Source of the DNA: Microbotryomycetes sp. JL201
Taxonomy: Eukaryota > Basidiomycota > Microbotryomycetes
DNA length: 64,000 nt
Direction of reading: 5' to 3'
Assembly: GCA_033819885.1 (NCBI GenBank)
Contig: JAQYUZ010000002.1
Coordinates: 310,001 to 374,000, forward strand
In this document: positions 18,320-28,979 of the stretch, in pieces
Numbering within the stretch: position 1 is the stretch's first letter
How the letters are laid out: the number at the start of each line of letters is the position of its first letter
Translations under genes and position numbers: made by a program
Notes under the pieces: model-generated
The model's database searches: none
What the model was told of the DNA's origin: nothing
Seen by the model: the letters and a program-made list of their open reading frames with translations, nothing else

Positions 18320-20040
18320 GGTGATGTTCGTTGAGGCTGCGGCGCAGAGAAGAGGTGGCGAAGTCAGTCTTTGATCCTTTTGACTCGAGCAGCCACGACA
18401 TGTTGGAGAGCATGTGTAGTCGAAAGCTGACTAGACACGAGCCATATGAGCGTAAAAGTGAGCGCTCACATAAGGCGAGTGGGGTAGGTGGAGAAAGAAA
18501 GGAGAAAGGAGAGGCGTGGAGCCGACAAGTCGGTCGGGCCTCAGCTTATCCAGAAACTCGCACGGCACGATCTCTGCCGAGATCGCTCTAACGGCGCAAT
18601 TGCGGCCTTGTACGCCATCAGAAAGGTCTTTTCGTACAATCACTAGTCGTAAGCATGTAGCGACAATGTTTTTAGCAGCTTGTCCACGCAACCATACCAA
18701 AAATGTACCTCAATCGCGAGTACAATGCGAACCGCGGCTGCTTTACAGTCCGCGCGCGTCGGAATGGCGCTAAACGGCTGCGTGAGCGTCGGCCGCGCGG
18801 GGCTCGTATCGGTTTTATCGTCGAGTGATAAAGCGGAGCGAGGTGGTGTCGTGCTCTCAGTCTTTCACTGCAGTCCAGCAACATGGCGAGTCGGGATTTG
18901 ATTGAATCCTTAGAATGAGATTGGAGACTACGACTAATGGACAGAGACAGAAAAGTTACTGCTCGTGTGTGATAGCCATTGGTGGTCAATCGCGTCAGGA
19001 TACTGTGTATCATGCCCCTCATAACTCTAGTGAATTACACGCCTACTATACATCAAATGTCAAATACCGAATCTCATGAAGATGTATGCCTCTCGGACTC
19101 AAATGCCCGCATAGTAGAGCTGTAAGATCCCGACGCCATCAAAGCGAGATACTCGACGCGTATGCAGAGCGATAATCATTCGCGTAGCTCCCTCGCACTC
19201 GATCTTGGTTCTTAAAGCTGAGGATGGGGTGGATCGAGGAGATTGTTTCATTGTGTCAGCAGATTACGATCGAGCTTATGGGGCCGCGCCAGGAGGGACG
19301 GGCCGCATCATACACGCACGTCCCATCATCCTGTCGGGCTCAGTCGTTTAGCGCAGATGATGCACATCACGGAGACGGACCAAGAGGGTCCGCTGAGAGC
19401 TGTGGCAACCGACGAAAGACGCTTGCGTTCAAGGTGACGTGTTTCGGTTGTGCTGAGAAGCGCTTTTTGCCTGCTGTTCCTGGCAAATGTCGTATGAAAT
19501 ATGAAGAATGGCTTTTCCACCATGCAGTTGACTGAAAAAGGAATACTCAGACAGACTTCCAGCTCAAGGTATATTCGGGGGACCCTTCGACACCGTCCGA
19601 GCAAATGAGCTTGTGCGTTGGCATGCCGTTACTGCTGCATGGCTACAACTTCATCATATGCCTACATAACATGCTTTCACATATTTTCTGCATTCCGTCC
19701 ATTGACGTTGCACCTCTTAGACCTGAATTCTATGTTCCGGTCGCCACCCTAAGTCACGATGCGCACAGGACCAACATCGAGCCATGACATTGCGGGCGTG
19801 ATACACACTGGGCACAAGGGTTCTTCCAGGCTACAGCAATCCCAGCTCAAGGGGCCGTCATCTCCGGTTTGTGGAATTCAAAATGGAGCAGTCTCTGCTA
19901 CGTAGTGTATAAGCAGCAATGTATTCGGCGGCAGCGCAGTTATGCCTAAAATTCGTCATCACTTTACATACTTATTGCATCTCACGCGAAAGCGGACCAC
20001 TGTGATTGTAAGAAACGCCTTTGGGCTCCGTCTGCATCAG
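18320..20040. other. Gene-poor stretch upstream of GDH1
   Basis: About 1.7 kb including the GDH1 promoter. Open frames here are short and none resembles a known protein. I found no tRNA, rRNA or snRNA motif. The region adjoins the repeat block that starts near 20041. Confidence 0.5.
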
Positions 20041-20340
20041 GCCTTATCCAACTCTGGCACGTCATGGTTGTCGACGTCGACGATTTGAAAAGAGCCATGA
20101 TAATGCTGGGTCAACAGTGGATGCTTAGTAGACTCGGGAAGGCAGCCCGCAGACTGACGGTGCCAGCCGATCAAGACCGAGTCGGCGCCTCGCGGAAGGC
20201 GTCGTCGCTGCTGGACGCTTAAACCGGACATTCACCAGCAATGGTGAAAAAACACGACTCGCGACTCGCGACGTTGGTGGGTCTGCCGCGCGGTACTGAG
20301 CTCACCTCGGAACAGGGCGCTGGATGCCTACAGCAATGAC
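20041..20340 (+). repeat. Diverged partial copy of the local repeat
   Basis: This segment is a diverged direct copy of the 3' third of the left palindrome arm (about 20930-21210). Shared stretches include GGCAGCCCGC.GACTGACGGTGC, GATCAAGACCGAGTCGGCGC and TCTGCCGCGCGG. It lies head-to-tail with the next copy, so the family was first tandem and then inverted. Confidence 0.8.
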
Positions 20341-21250
20341 GACTCATGCAGCAAGTGCTCGTTTAGATTTGGATGCCGATGCTCACCACGACCTGTACGT
20401 CTCTGCGCGATTGACGGCAACGCGGCCTTCTTTAAGCGTAGCGCGACTTCCGTGATACAAGTCTTAAAGAATGTGTCGCGATTTGCAGACGGCATCATCA
20501 CTGTCGCAGGTGGACCGAATCGAGACGTCAAATCGGCAAGTGCTACAAAGGCAACCCGGCACAGAGATAGTCCGTCAGCTATTTCGGGAACCCACGAACG
20601 ACGAGTGTTACACGACCTCATGCGAGCTCATTTCTGCCCTTTTAAGTGCTATCGACAAAGCAGCCCGACAGATTTTGCGGCATGGCCGCACGCGGTGAAG
20701 CCGATCCGGGGGTCGGTCTCCTGGACACCATGCTGTCCAGCCAAAGCTCAACGTCACTGCATCGAGCTTTCTCGAGCAGCCGACCGAGTCAAGGCAGCAA
20801 TCGGAGGTCGAACCACGTGCTGGCACGATCGAGATCCTGGTCATCAATCCCGACAAAGACTCGCTTATGTACTAGCCTCGGCAAAATCGTGCACTCGCTC
20901 CAAATCACCGACAGCGCACTGCACGTGATGGTCGTCGACGTCAACGAGTTTGAAACAGCCGTGGTGAAACTGAGTCGAGAGTGGATGCTCAGTCGACTGG
21001 AGAAGGCAGCCCGCGGACTGACGGTGCTAGCCGATCAAGACCGAGTCGGCGCTTCTCGGAAGGCGTCGTCGCTGCTGGACAGCGTCTGAACCGGACAATC
21101 GCCAGCAATGGTCAAAAGGCACGACGAGCGACTGGCGAGATTGGTCGGTCTGCCGCGCGGCACTGAGCTCACCTCGGACCAGCGCTTTGAAGGCACAGAG
21201 CAGCTTACTCTCTTGCAGCAAGTGCTCATATGGATCTGGATGGGCGATGG
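20341..21250 (+). repeat. Left arm of a 2 kb imperfect palindrome
   Basis: About 910 bp, matched in reverse complement by 21344-22254. The middle (about 20650-21090) looks nearly identical to the other arm; both ends diverge more. The arm contains an open frame at 20646-21089 whose product shares most residues with the frame in the other arm but stops after SLLDSV. Nothing in it matches a transposase, reverse transcriptase or terminal repeat that I can recognise. Confidence 0.88.
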
Positions 21251-21343
21251 GACACAAATCCAGTCTGGAGCTGGCGAAGGTGTCATCGGCACGCGTACGG
21301 CCCTCGAGCACAGCTATCTTCACTCCAAGATTGTAATGGCGTG
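21251..21343. repeat. Spacer at the centre of the palindrome
   Basis: 93 bp of unique sequence between the two arms. Its flanks are the mirrored sequences TGGATCTGGATGGGCGATGG and CCATCGCCCATCCAGATCCA. It could be a hairpin loop left by an inverted duplication. Confidence 0.8.
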
Positions 21344-21948
21344 CCATCGCCCATCCAGATCCATATGAGCACTTGCTGCATGAGCCTGACCTGCTCTATG
21401 CCTTCGGCGTGCTGTTTTGCGGTGAGCTCAGTGCCGCGCGGCAGACCGACCAATCTCGCCAGTCGCTCATTGTGTCCTTTAACCATTGCTGGTGAGTGGC
21501 TGGTTCGGACGCTGTCCAGCAGCGACGACGCCTTCCGAGAAGCGCCGACTCGGTCTTGATCGGCTAGCACCGTCAGTCCGCGGGCTGCCTTCTCCAGTCG
21601 ACTGAGCATCCACTCTCGACTCAGTTTCACCACGGCTGTTTCAAACTCGTTGACGTCGACGACCATCACGTGCAGTGCGCTGTCGGTGATTTGGAGCGAG
21701 TGCACGATTTTGCCGAGGCTAGTACATAAGCGAGTCTTTGTCGGGATTGATGACCAGGATCTCGATCGTGCCAGCACGTGGTTCGACCTCCGATTGCTGC
21801 CTTGATTCGGTCGGCTGCTCGAGAAAGCTCGATGCAGTGACGTTGAGCTTTGGCTGGACAGCATGGTGACCAGGAGACCGACCCCCGGATCGGCTTCAGC
21901 GCGTGCCGCCATGCCGCAAAATCTGTCAGGCTGCTTTGTCGATAGCAC
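21283..21948 (-). pseudogene. Unidentified open frame in the right arm
   Basis: 221 codons. The first 90 residues are Ser/Arg-rich and low in information. The second half looks protein-like: HVMVVDVNEFETAVVKLSRE, WMLSRLEKAARGLTVLADQD, LARLVGLPRGTEL and VRLMQQVLIWIWMGDG. Upstream, in another frame, both arms encode LAIDGNAALFK and NVSRFADGI, followed by EILVINPDKDS and a stop. The pieces may be exons of an old host gene or remains of a repeated gene; I do not recognise it. The plus-strand copy is interrupted and the third copy is only partial, so the family looks decayed. Confidence 0.35.
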
Positions 21949-22254
21949 TTAAAAGGGCAGAAATGAGCTCGCGTGAGGTCGTGTAGTACTCGTCGTTCGT
22001 CGGTTCTCGAATTGGCTGACAAATGATCTCTGTGCCGGATTGAGTATGCAGCACTTGGCGCTTGACCCCTCCATTCGGTCCACCTGCGACAGCGATGATG
22101 CCGTCTGCAAATCGCGACACATTCTGTAAGACTTGTATCACGGAAGTCGCGCTACGCTTGAAGAGGGCCGCGTTGCCGTCAATCGCCAAGAGACGCAAAG
22201 GTCGTGGTGACAATCGGCCATCCAGATCCAGACGAGCACTTACTGCATGAGCCT
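21344..22254 (-). repeat. Right arm of the palindrome
   Basis: Reverse-complement copy of 20341-21250. It holds the longest frame of the family, 21283-21948 on the minus strand. Confidence 0.88.
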
Positions 22255-22315
22255 ATCGCGACACATTCTGTAAGACTTGTGTCGGGGAAGTCGCGCTATG
22301 CTGAAGCCTTGGTGT
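22255..22315. repeat. Short direct repeat beside the right arm
   Basis: About 55 bp (ATCGCGACACATTCTGTAAG and onward) repeats 22111-22165 inside the right arm with a few changes. It is the start of another truncated unit, and mirrors the head-to-tail order seen on the left side. Confidence 0.75.
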
Positions 22316-22598
22316 TGGGAAGATTCGCCTTTGATATCGTCAAACGACCGGCACGAGTCACGACATTGCAATTGCTAGTCAGTATAAAGGTCAGGACATG
22401 TTCCGACACTGCGATACACCAAGAGAACAGCGGTTCTTCTGGTGAGAAGTCCTGTACCGGTATCAGTTTTCCGCGCCATCTTATCGTGTCTAGTATCGTG
22501 AATTACATAATGATGGGCTGAAAAATCTCTACTTGATGGATAGAACGAAGCGAGATGATGAATAGAGTGGAGAGTCTATCATGTTGGAAGCTAACGGT

Positions 22599-24607
22599 CT
22601 ATCGCCTCAACATTGACTTGATCTTGATAACATACTGATCGACAATCTCTTGCTTGGTTTTGAATACGACCAGGCCCATGAGCGCGATAGAGTAGCCAAT
22701 AACTTGAGTGAGCGTGACCTGAACACACGCAGTCTACTCAGCTTTCGATCTCGGACGTGAAACGGCCAAGACTCACCGTCGAGCCCATGAGGACGACTGA
22801 TCCGACGACGAGGAGAATGTCTTTGAGCACACCCTGCGATACTTTGAGCGTCAGGACTGAATTTCCGGAATTGACCGACAGTTTGCGACTTGCCGACAAG
22901 GTGAGGACGAGCGAGCTTGCGCAACCGATCAAAAAGACGACGGCAACGTTCAGAGCAAACGCAGTTGATGCGTTGACGACCATGAACGGAGCCCCAACCT
23001 TGTCCCAGACCTCGACGAACGGTGCCCAGCCTTCGAAAATTGGGATCAGCATCGCGTTGAGGCACGCGCAAACCTGCAAACAGCCAATGTCAGTCGGATC
23101 GAGGCGCGGCTCCACCAGATTTTGACCCACTGGTGCAAAATGGTACAGTGCAACCAAAGGTCCCATCTTCAAGCCAGTCAAAAGCTTTTGGATCGACACG
23201 AGGCGTGCAGCCTCGAACGCGATGCCAAGTGACTGGTAGATGAATCCGCTCAAAACAAAATTGATCTCGCCATATGAAGCTAGTGCGACTGTACGAGAAG
23301 GTGTCATCGTCGTAATCGAGCACGGAAACCTTTCGCGCTTGACACACCTCCACATCTGCAAGCGTGCATGAGCGCGTCAGCGGGTGCAAGCTCGTCATGA
23401 GCGCCTACAAGCTTACGAAATTGCAATAACGATGATGAATGTTCGAGGATTGAGCTTTTCCAAGCCAAACAACACGGACATGCCAAGAACGGCAACGGAA
23501 GTGAAAGCTTTGAGCCTGTGAGAGCATACTCAAGTCAGCTCAGTGCCTGCAGAGGTCGGTCTCGTATTTACATTTGAATGAACGACACAGATAGCGTGAT
23601 GTATGCGAGATTGGAGAAGACGAGCGAAGCAGAGAACAATGCGCCGATCGGCACAATGTTCTTAAAGTACCTGCGTAGACACGGGTAGATCCGTAAGTGA
23701 GAGCACATCGTACACTGGAGTCTCACTGACCTTTCCCAACTCATTTGCGCATCCTTGAGGCCGTCAAGCAAATGAGTTGTTCTGGCCAATATCCGCACGC
23801 CAATCGTCGCATACACCAAGTGGAACGTGGTCAAAAAGATAGGGAACTTGAATGACAGCTTGTCCAAAATGTAGGCGTTCTGCAAAATAACGGAGGACGA
23901 CAGGGCGATCCAGATCATGATGACATAGCCTGTTTCGACACGCAGAGAAAAGGAGCAAAGTCAGCGAGCGACTCTTCGAGCTGTCCGGAAGATAGCATGT
24001 CTATATGACTGCTCAGATCCTCTGCAGCTTGCAAGAGTAGTCTCGAGCTGCTGATGGCACGGCACAATTTGGCGACGAGCAAGGCCCAGGTAGCTATAGT
24101 GAGCTGGCAGGAAGTTTCACTGTGATATCTGTCCTGATGCTTGTCATAGTACTGAGCCCGAGAGTGCAAGGCGTTGGCTGCGTCGGTCCTCGGCGAGCCA
24201 TCTCCTCGAGAGGCGAAAAGCGTTGGAGGATGAGGCGACGGCGGTGCTCGCGCTCGCCAAATTTGAATCCCAGGCTGAAGAGCGCCACACTTACCCGGCC
24301 AAATCTTTTTGGGCTGCGCGGCAGACGTGGCGTTCGGTGGAGCTTGGTCCGCCTTTCCGCCGAGCAGCGGCTTGTCCGACATGGGATCGTTCTTGTCGCC
24401 AAACATGGGCAGCTTCGAGTCTCCGTTTGATCCAAAGTACCTCTGCTGCTGGTTGTCCGAGGCTGGTACTGCGCCGTGAAGCTTGCTGTCACCGTCTGCC
24501 GAGCCGCCGATCGTGATCCGAGTCGAGGACGAGTGCGAGCGAGTGTGTTGCGAGACGGCATCAGGCTCCTGCTGGCCACTCTGACGACGACGATGTTGTG
24601 AAGCCAT
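22599..24607 (-). CDS. Triose-phosphate-transporter-family (DMT) carrier
   Basis: Multi-pass membrane carrier of the drug/metabolite superfamily, TPT branch, which moves nucleotide sugars or organic phosphates across Golgi or ER membranes. A hydrophilic N-terminus (about 100 residues, Ser/Gln/Gly-rich) is followed by about nine or ten membrane segments, for example IMIWIALSSSVILQNAYIL, FPIFLTTFHLVYATIGVRI, LKAFTSVAVLGMSVLF and VIGYSIALMGLVVFKTK. LTLSGVLKDILLV is the diagnostic TPT block; it is formed by splicing a GC-AG intron (22834-22893). An 8-nt microexon (23348-23355) supplies part of AISCGVALASYGE. The intron after IWPG is unusually long (23930-24294, 365 nt). Start ATG at 24607, stop TAG at 22599. 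The substrate is unknown. Confidence 0.85.
22834..22893 (-). other. GC-AG intron in the TPT-family carrier
   Basis: Minus strand: donor TCG|GCAAGT, CTGAC branch site 21 nt before the end, acceptor TATCGCAG. At 60 nt with no stop it can be read through, adding 20 residues (about ASRKLSVNSG onward) in the middle of LTLSGVLKD. The conserved family sequence shows it must be removed. A GT donor inside (TCG|GTCAAT) is possible but leaves eight extra residues. Confidence 0.8.
23348..23355 (-). other. 8-nt microexon
   Basis: ATGTGGAG on the minus strand, bounded by acceptor CTTGCAG| and donor |GTGTGTC. The flanking introns are 61 nt (23356-23416) and 59 nt (23289-23347). Joining ATTTC + ATGTGGAG + TCGCACTAG reads I-S-C-G-V-A-L-A, exactly the block ISxGVxxASxGE seen in this family. 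Direct joining of the outer exons breaks the frame. Confidence 0.8.
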
Positions 24608-25142
24608 TGGTGAGCGGAGCAGAATCAAGAGGAGCGATACTTGAAACGTTTCGCGTGACGCTTCGCTGGGGCTGGGCTGGCTGGCCTCGGCTGCCTGCGC
24701 ACAGACGTGGCTGGCCTTTGACAAACACACGTGTCTCACTTTGCGACCCTGATACAGGCAGGTGCAACTTGCACGCAAGCCACCAATTGCTTTGTTCTAG
24801 ATTCAGATTTCATGCATGAAACAAAAAAAAAAAAAGGGAAAAAGCCAATATAATCAGGTCATAAGCGAAAACGGTCGCACAAAGAATAAACAAGAGACGT
24901 CACTCTTGAAACAGAAAGTATAAAAGAGGGACCGAAACGGACGAGAGCAAACAGTGTCCAAAGGACGTGACAGTCCTACTGCGCTACAAAAGGCGCGTGG
25001 TGGCGTATGTTGAGACGAGTGTCTATGCGAGCGAGTTGCGCGACAAGAATTTGGACTGTCGCGCTGGTATGTATTCAAAGAAGGAGAAGGAAGAACGATC
25101 CGTACAATATGTTGATTTGGTCCCAACGACGAGCGAGCGCAT
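24608..25142. other. Intergenic
   Basis: 535 bp between two same-strand genes. It holds the transporter promoter and the acyltransferase 3' end. A run of 13 A lies near 24822. Nothing else seen. Confidence 0.45.
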
Positions 25143-27261
25143 CTACTTGGACAGCTTGGCACCGCCGCCCGGGTTGCGCTTCAGGAGCTTGCCATCCTTG
25201 ACACCACCGCTCGCCAATCGCCACGACTGGTCTGACGTCTCGAGAATCTCGACGACAACTTCACCGAGCATCTTGCTCGGCAACTCGACGACAAAGTGGA
25301 ACGCAATGCTCAACGCCAAAACGACGATGAACAAGACCAGCCACGACACGCCCAGCACGGTCGAGGCGGTCGATCCATTGTTATGCAGCGACAGTGCAAC
25401 GTCGGGAACGATCGTGAAAGTGATGGCGGGCGCGAGCAAGTAGATGCCCGCCGAGAACTTGCCGAGCGTGCGCATGACAATGTTGCCGAGGATGTTTTGG
25501 GCCAATCCAGACGTCTCAATGGCAAACAGCCAGCCAAAGGCAAAGATGGCGTCGCAAAATGCAAGCTCGTTGTGGTCCTGCACATTGATGACGGACATGC
25601 CAGAATTGACGTTGTCGCGCAGGACAGGGACAAACTGGAAAACGCAAGCGATCACAATGAGGCACAAGTGAAGCGTCAAGCGCTGCCATGCGGGCCACTT
25701 GGCGCGGATGCGGTGCAGGTGGCCGTGGGCGTGCATGTCAGCCAGGATCAAGCCCAAGATGGCGGCCTGTCGCAATTCACGTCAGCACTCTAAAGCTGTC
25801 ACATGTTGAAAGAGACGCTTACGAAAAAATAGTTGTATGTGCACCATGAGCACAGAGCAAGGACAGCGTAGATCCAGTACCGATTAGACGACAAATTGCC
25901 GAGCATCATGTGAATGACGTAGACGGCGAACGAGGACTGGAAGAACCACGGGTTCGTCCACAAGTTGCCCGCGAATGTCTGACCGGCAAGCGTGTCGTAT
26001 TCGTAAAAGGTGAACTGTAACAGGCACCAGTCAGCGCCACCGGCGGGAATTCTCGAAACGAGCAGACCTACCAAGTTGAACACGAGCGTGCAGAAACCTG
26101 CAAAATTCTGCACAAGGCCCCAATAAGGCTCATCCATGCCCACCGCGTTGCTGTTGCTCGTGCGGCCGGACGATGACAGTCCCCATTGCAGCGCAACGAT
26201 GCTGATGACCGGCAACACGAACCGGAAAGTCCTAACGATCATAGCGCGAGTCAAGCGAGCCCAGGAAATGAGAGCCGTGTTGGTCTTGGCGGCAGCGTTA
26301 CTCGAGGGTGTCGGCACGTCCCACAGCGGCGTAACAAGTGATCGACCAGACAGCATCAAGAGGAACGTGATGCCCAGACCGCTTGACCTGACCACGTCTT
26401 CGTGGTCAGCCACAGCTTTGTATGATCAGGAGACGCGCCGTCTGCTCACCGAACGAGGTACAGCGGACTGCTCCTCTGGATCGCCGTATAGTCGTTGTCC
26501 TCGATCGCGGCGTCAAAGAAGGTTCCGTTAAGGACGAGCCACGCCGCGAAGAATTTGAGGCCGTCAAGGTAGCCAAGACGAGGAAGCTTGATGTGGCGCT
26601 CGTCCTTGCCGCTGTCTGCGAGGTTTGCGCCGCTGAGTGCACGGTAAAAGGCCGTCAAGCCAGTCGCCTTGAGCGGCCCACGGCGGTAGGGACCTCCCTG
26701 GGTCGAGTTGGTCGTGTCGTGAGCGCCGTTGGAAGGCGGGACCGAGTAGTTGCCAAGAGCGTCGCCCGCGCCAAGACGCATCTTTTCGTCGGACGGCGAC
26801 ATGTGTTCGGAACCAGCGAGAGTCGGTGACGAGTCCATGTACATGGCATTCGACAAGGGATGAGGGCCGGGTGCGCCGTTGAAGTTGCCATTGCCGTAGG
26901 CCGACAGACGACTCGAAGACGAGTAGGACGCGCCGTCACGGTACAACGGCTGACGCGATGGACCGAGAGGAGATGGGTTCTGGGGCAGCTGTTGCTGCGA
27001 CTGGTAGCGCGGCAGCGATCCACTTGAACCGTACGCCGCGTAGGGGTAGCCATGAGGCGCGGGCGGCGGGCGAGTGTCGCCGCTCGAGCTGCTGTCGTCG
27101 GCCGAGTGCGTGCTCGAGTTGGCGGACGACGAGCTGCGGAACGGCCTCGGCGCCGTCATCTGTTCTCCATAAGGCGCTTGTGAGATGGGTTGCTGCACGC
27201 CAGGCCCGCCTGGGTGCGCGTAGGCGTCGGCGGGTGACGGCGAGCTGCGCGAGGCGTACAT
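25143..27261 (-). CDS. Acyltransferase-3 family membrane protein
   Basis: Integral membrane O-acyltransferase (Acyl_transf_3, PF01757-type), a family that acetylates sugars, peptides or secondary metabolites. The start is ATG 27261. The first 200 residues are hydrophilic, rich in Ser, Pro, Gln and Gly. The domain opens with YLDGLKFFAAWLVLNGTFFD, a variant of the family's LDGLRGIA signature. It continues with about ten membrane segments, among them SFAVYVIHMMLGNLSSNRYW, LTLHLCLIVIACVFQFVPVL and TVLGVSWLVLFIVVLALSIA. The catalytic His usual after the first helix (NHxH) is not obvious, so the enzyme may be atypical. It ends GGGAKLSK. Introns are few and GT-AG. Confidence 0.78.
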
Positions 27262-27807
27262 TCCTCGTCGGTTTCAGGCGCTACTAGCGCGTGCAACGGG
27301 TCAGTGCCGGGCGCAGAGTCGTGTTGAGCGCTATGAAGAGCGCGTGTGTTTCAGCGACGGGCGTCGGGTGTGTGTGACGGCTGTACGATGCGCGTCACTT
27401 GAAAACGCGAGCGGCGATGCACGGGGCGAGCGCAGGTCTGTGAGACGATAGACTCGCGGCACTAGGGTGTCTGGACACGTCAGGCACAAGTGCGATCGAT
27501 CGTGTCGAGACTGAAGTGGCTGGATGCGCGAGGTGTGCTGTTTCGTCGGCGCGTGTGCGAGAAGGGCGACGGCGTTCTGGCGCGTGCGCAGCCCCTTGGC
27601 CTTTTGCAAAAAAAAAATAACAGCAGCAAAGCAATCGAGCGTGATCGGGGTCTGCATGTCGTCGCAGAGACTGCATCGCAACAACGTGAGATACGAGAAA
27701 TTACAACATCGTGACGCGCAACAATTTGTGCAACTGAAAGCCAACAGAGTGAAATCAAAAGCACCGAAATGAAAACCAGGCCAAAATACGGCCGCCGTCA
27801 TGGTCTT
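27262..27807. promoter_or_regulatory. Intergenic, likely promoter of the acyltransferase
   Basis: 546 bp with A-rich and purine-rich stretches (AAAAAAAAA near 27609). It serves as promoter for the gene ending at 25143 and as 3' side of the GTPase. No RNA gene seen. Confidence 0.4.
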
Positions 27808-28857
27808 TCAGCTGACCATACATCCACTGGTCCGATGCGATTTGTGATCCTCGACGACAGGCCTGCTCCCCCGCGTTTCGCCCTTTCGCTGAGCACGGAT
27901 CGCCACTCGCGCAGCTTCCTCGAACGCTTCACGCACACCGCGATCGTACTTTGCCGAGCATTCTGCAGCCCAAGTGCCCGATGTGTCAGTTCTCACGATC
28001 GCAAACCTAACAGAATCGGTCGTCTACACACCGAGATATCGTGAGGCGCGAATCCGTTTTGCCACTTCCAAACCCTGAGTCGAGGCAAGCCCGTCAGCAC
28101 AGGATCAACAGACTCAATTTCAATGTAGCTTGCATCTTGGTATTGTACAGGCTTCTGATTGTACTGCGCCAGCTTGCTTTTCGTCGCCGGATCCTCCCTA
28201 AGATCGCATTTGCATGCAACGAGACAGATTTTGACGCCCGGCACATGGTTTACGATCTCGTCCACCCACTGTTTTGACGCAAAATTGTCGTCATCAATTA
28301 CCTCAGACTGCCTCGCATCGGCGGTCACCACTCACCTTGCTCTCGACGTTGTCAAGCGAATCCGGTATGTCGACCTGCCCTGCGTATGTCAGCATGCTTC
28401 TGTTCAAGTCGTCTATAGCTAGGCGAGCCCATTCTGACTATCGTACGCCAATGCGCGCTCTCTGACGCACCGAGAAGCACAGCAGTACGATGTGGGTGTC
28501 AGCATAGGACAAGCTCCTCAGCTTGTCAAAGTCTTCCTGGCCGGCAGTGTCCCACAGAGATAGCTCTATGGGGGTGCCGTCGACGACAATATCCTTGACG
28601 TGGTTTTCAAAAACAGTCGGTTCATCTGGCGCGAAGCGACGAGAGGGCGTGAGCACGGCTCGATAGTCCGATCACCGTCTTGTTGGCTTACAGACGTAAG
28701 GAAACTCGCCGTTGACAAAGACATTTAGGAGAGAAGTCTTGCCGGCGGCTCCGTCCCCTACGACAACCAGTTTACGCTGCAGGCGGCTCGAATGCGTCAT
28801 CGTCGGCGGCGTGTCATCGTGACCCGTTCCGGACCCCCCTAGCCCACATAGAGGCAT
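27808..28857 (-). CDS. RHO3: Rho-type small GTPase, Rho3-like
   Basis: Molecular switch for polarised exocytosis and actin. G-motifs: GDGAAGKTS (P-loop), [10 protein letters not shown] (switch I), [18 protein letters not shown] (switch II), KCDLRED (in place of TKxD), and ECSAKYDRG. The C-terminus is SGCMVS, a CaaX box ending in Ser, which favours farnesylation. The fold [15 protein letters not shown] and [17 protein letters not shown] fit fungal Rho3 better than Rho1, Rho4 or Cdc42. Two in-frame starts exist, ATG 28857 (MPLCGLGG) and ATG 28800 ([10 protein letters not shown]); either is possible. Six introns; the one at 28075-28133 has a GC donor and restores [20 protein letters not shown]. 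Confidence 0.88.
28075..28133 (-). other. GC-AG intron in RHO3
   Basis: Minus strand: donor GAT|GCAAGC, CTGAC branch site, acceptor CGACTCAG. The 59-nt intron joins QYQD to [13 protein letters not shown]. The upstream and downstream frames differ, so an intron is certain. The only upstream GT (CCT|GTACAA) would delete the conserved VQY segment. Confidence 0.88.
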
Positions 28858-28979
28858 TCTGATCAACTTGGGGCTGACGTGGACTGACGTGCACGCCGAG
28901 ATGGCCTGATTGATGAAAGAGAACGCCAAGTCGCGCGAGCCTGGCCTCCTGCGACACACGTGATCCGGCAACTTGCGCC

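Noticed and set aside
21027-21347. 106-codon minus-strand frame across the palindrome centre
   Set aside because: It reads the antisense of the left arm and the unique spacer, and shares no residues with the conserved frames.
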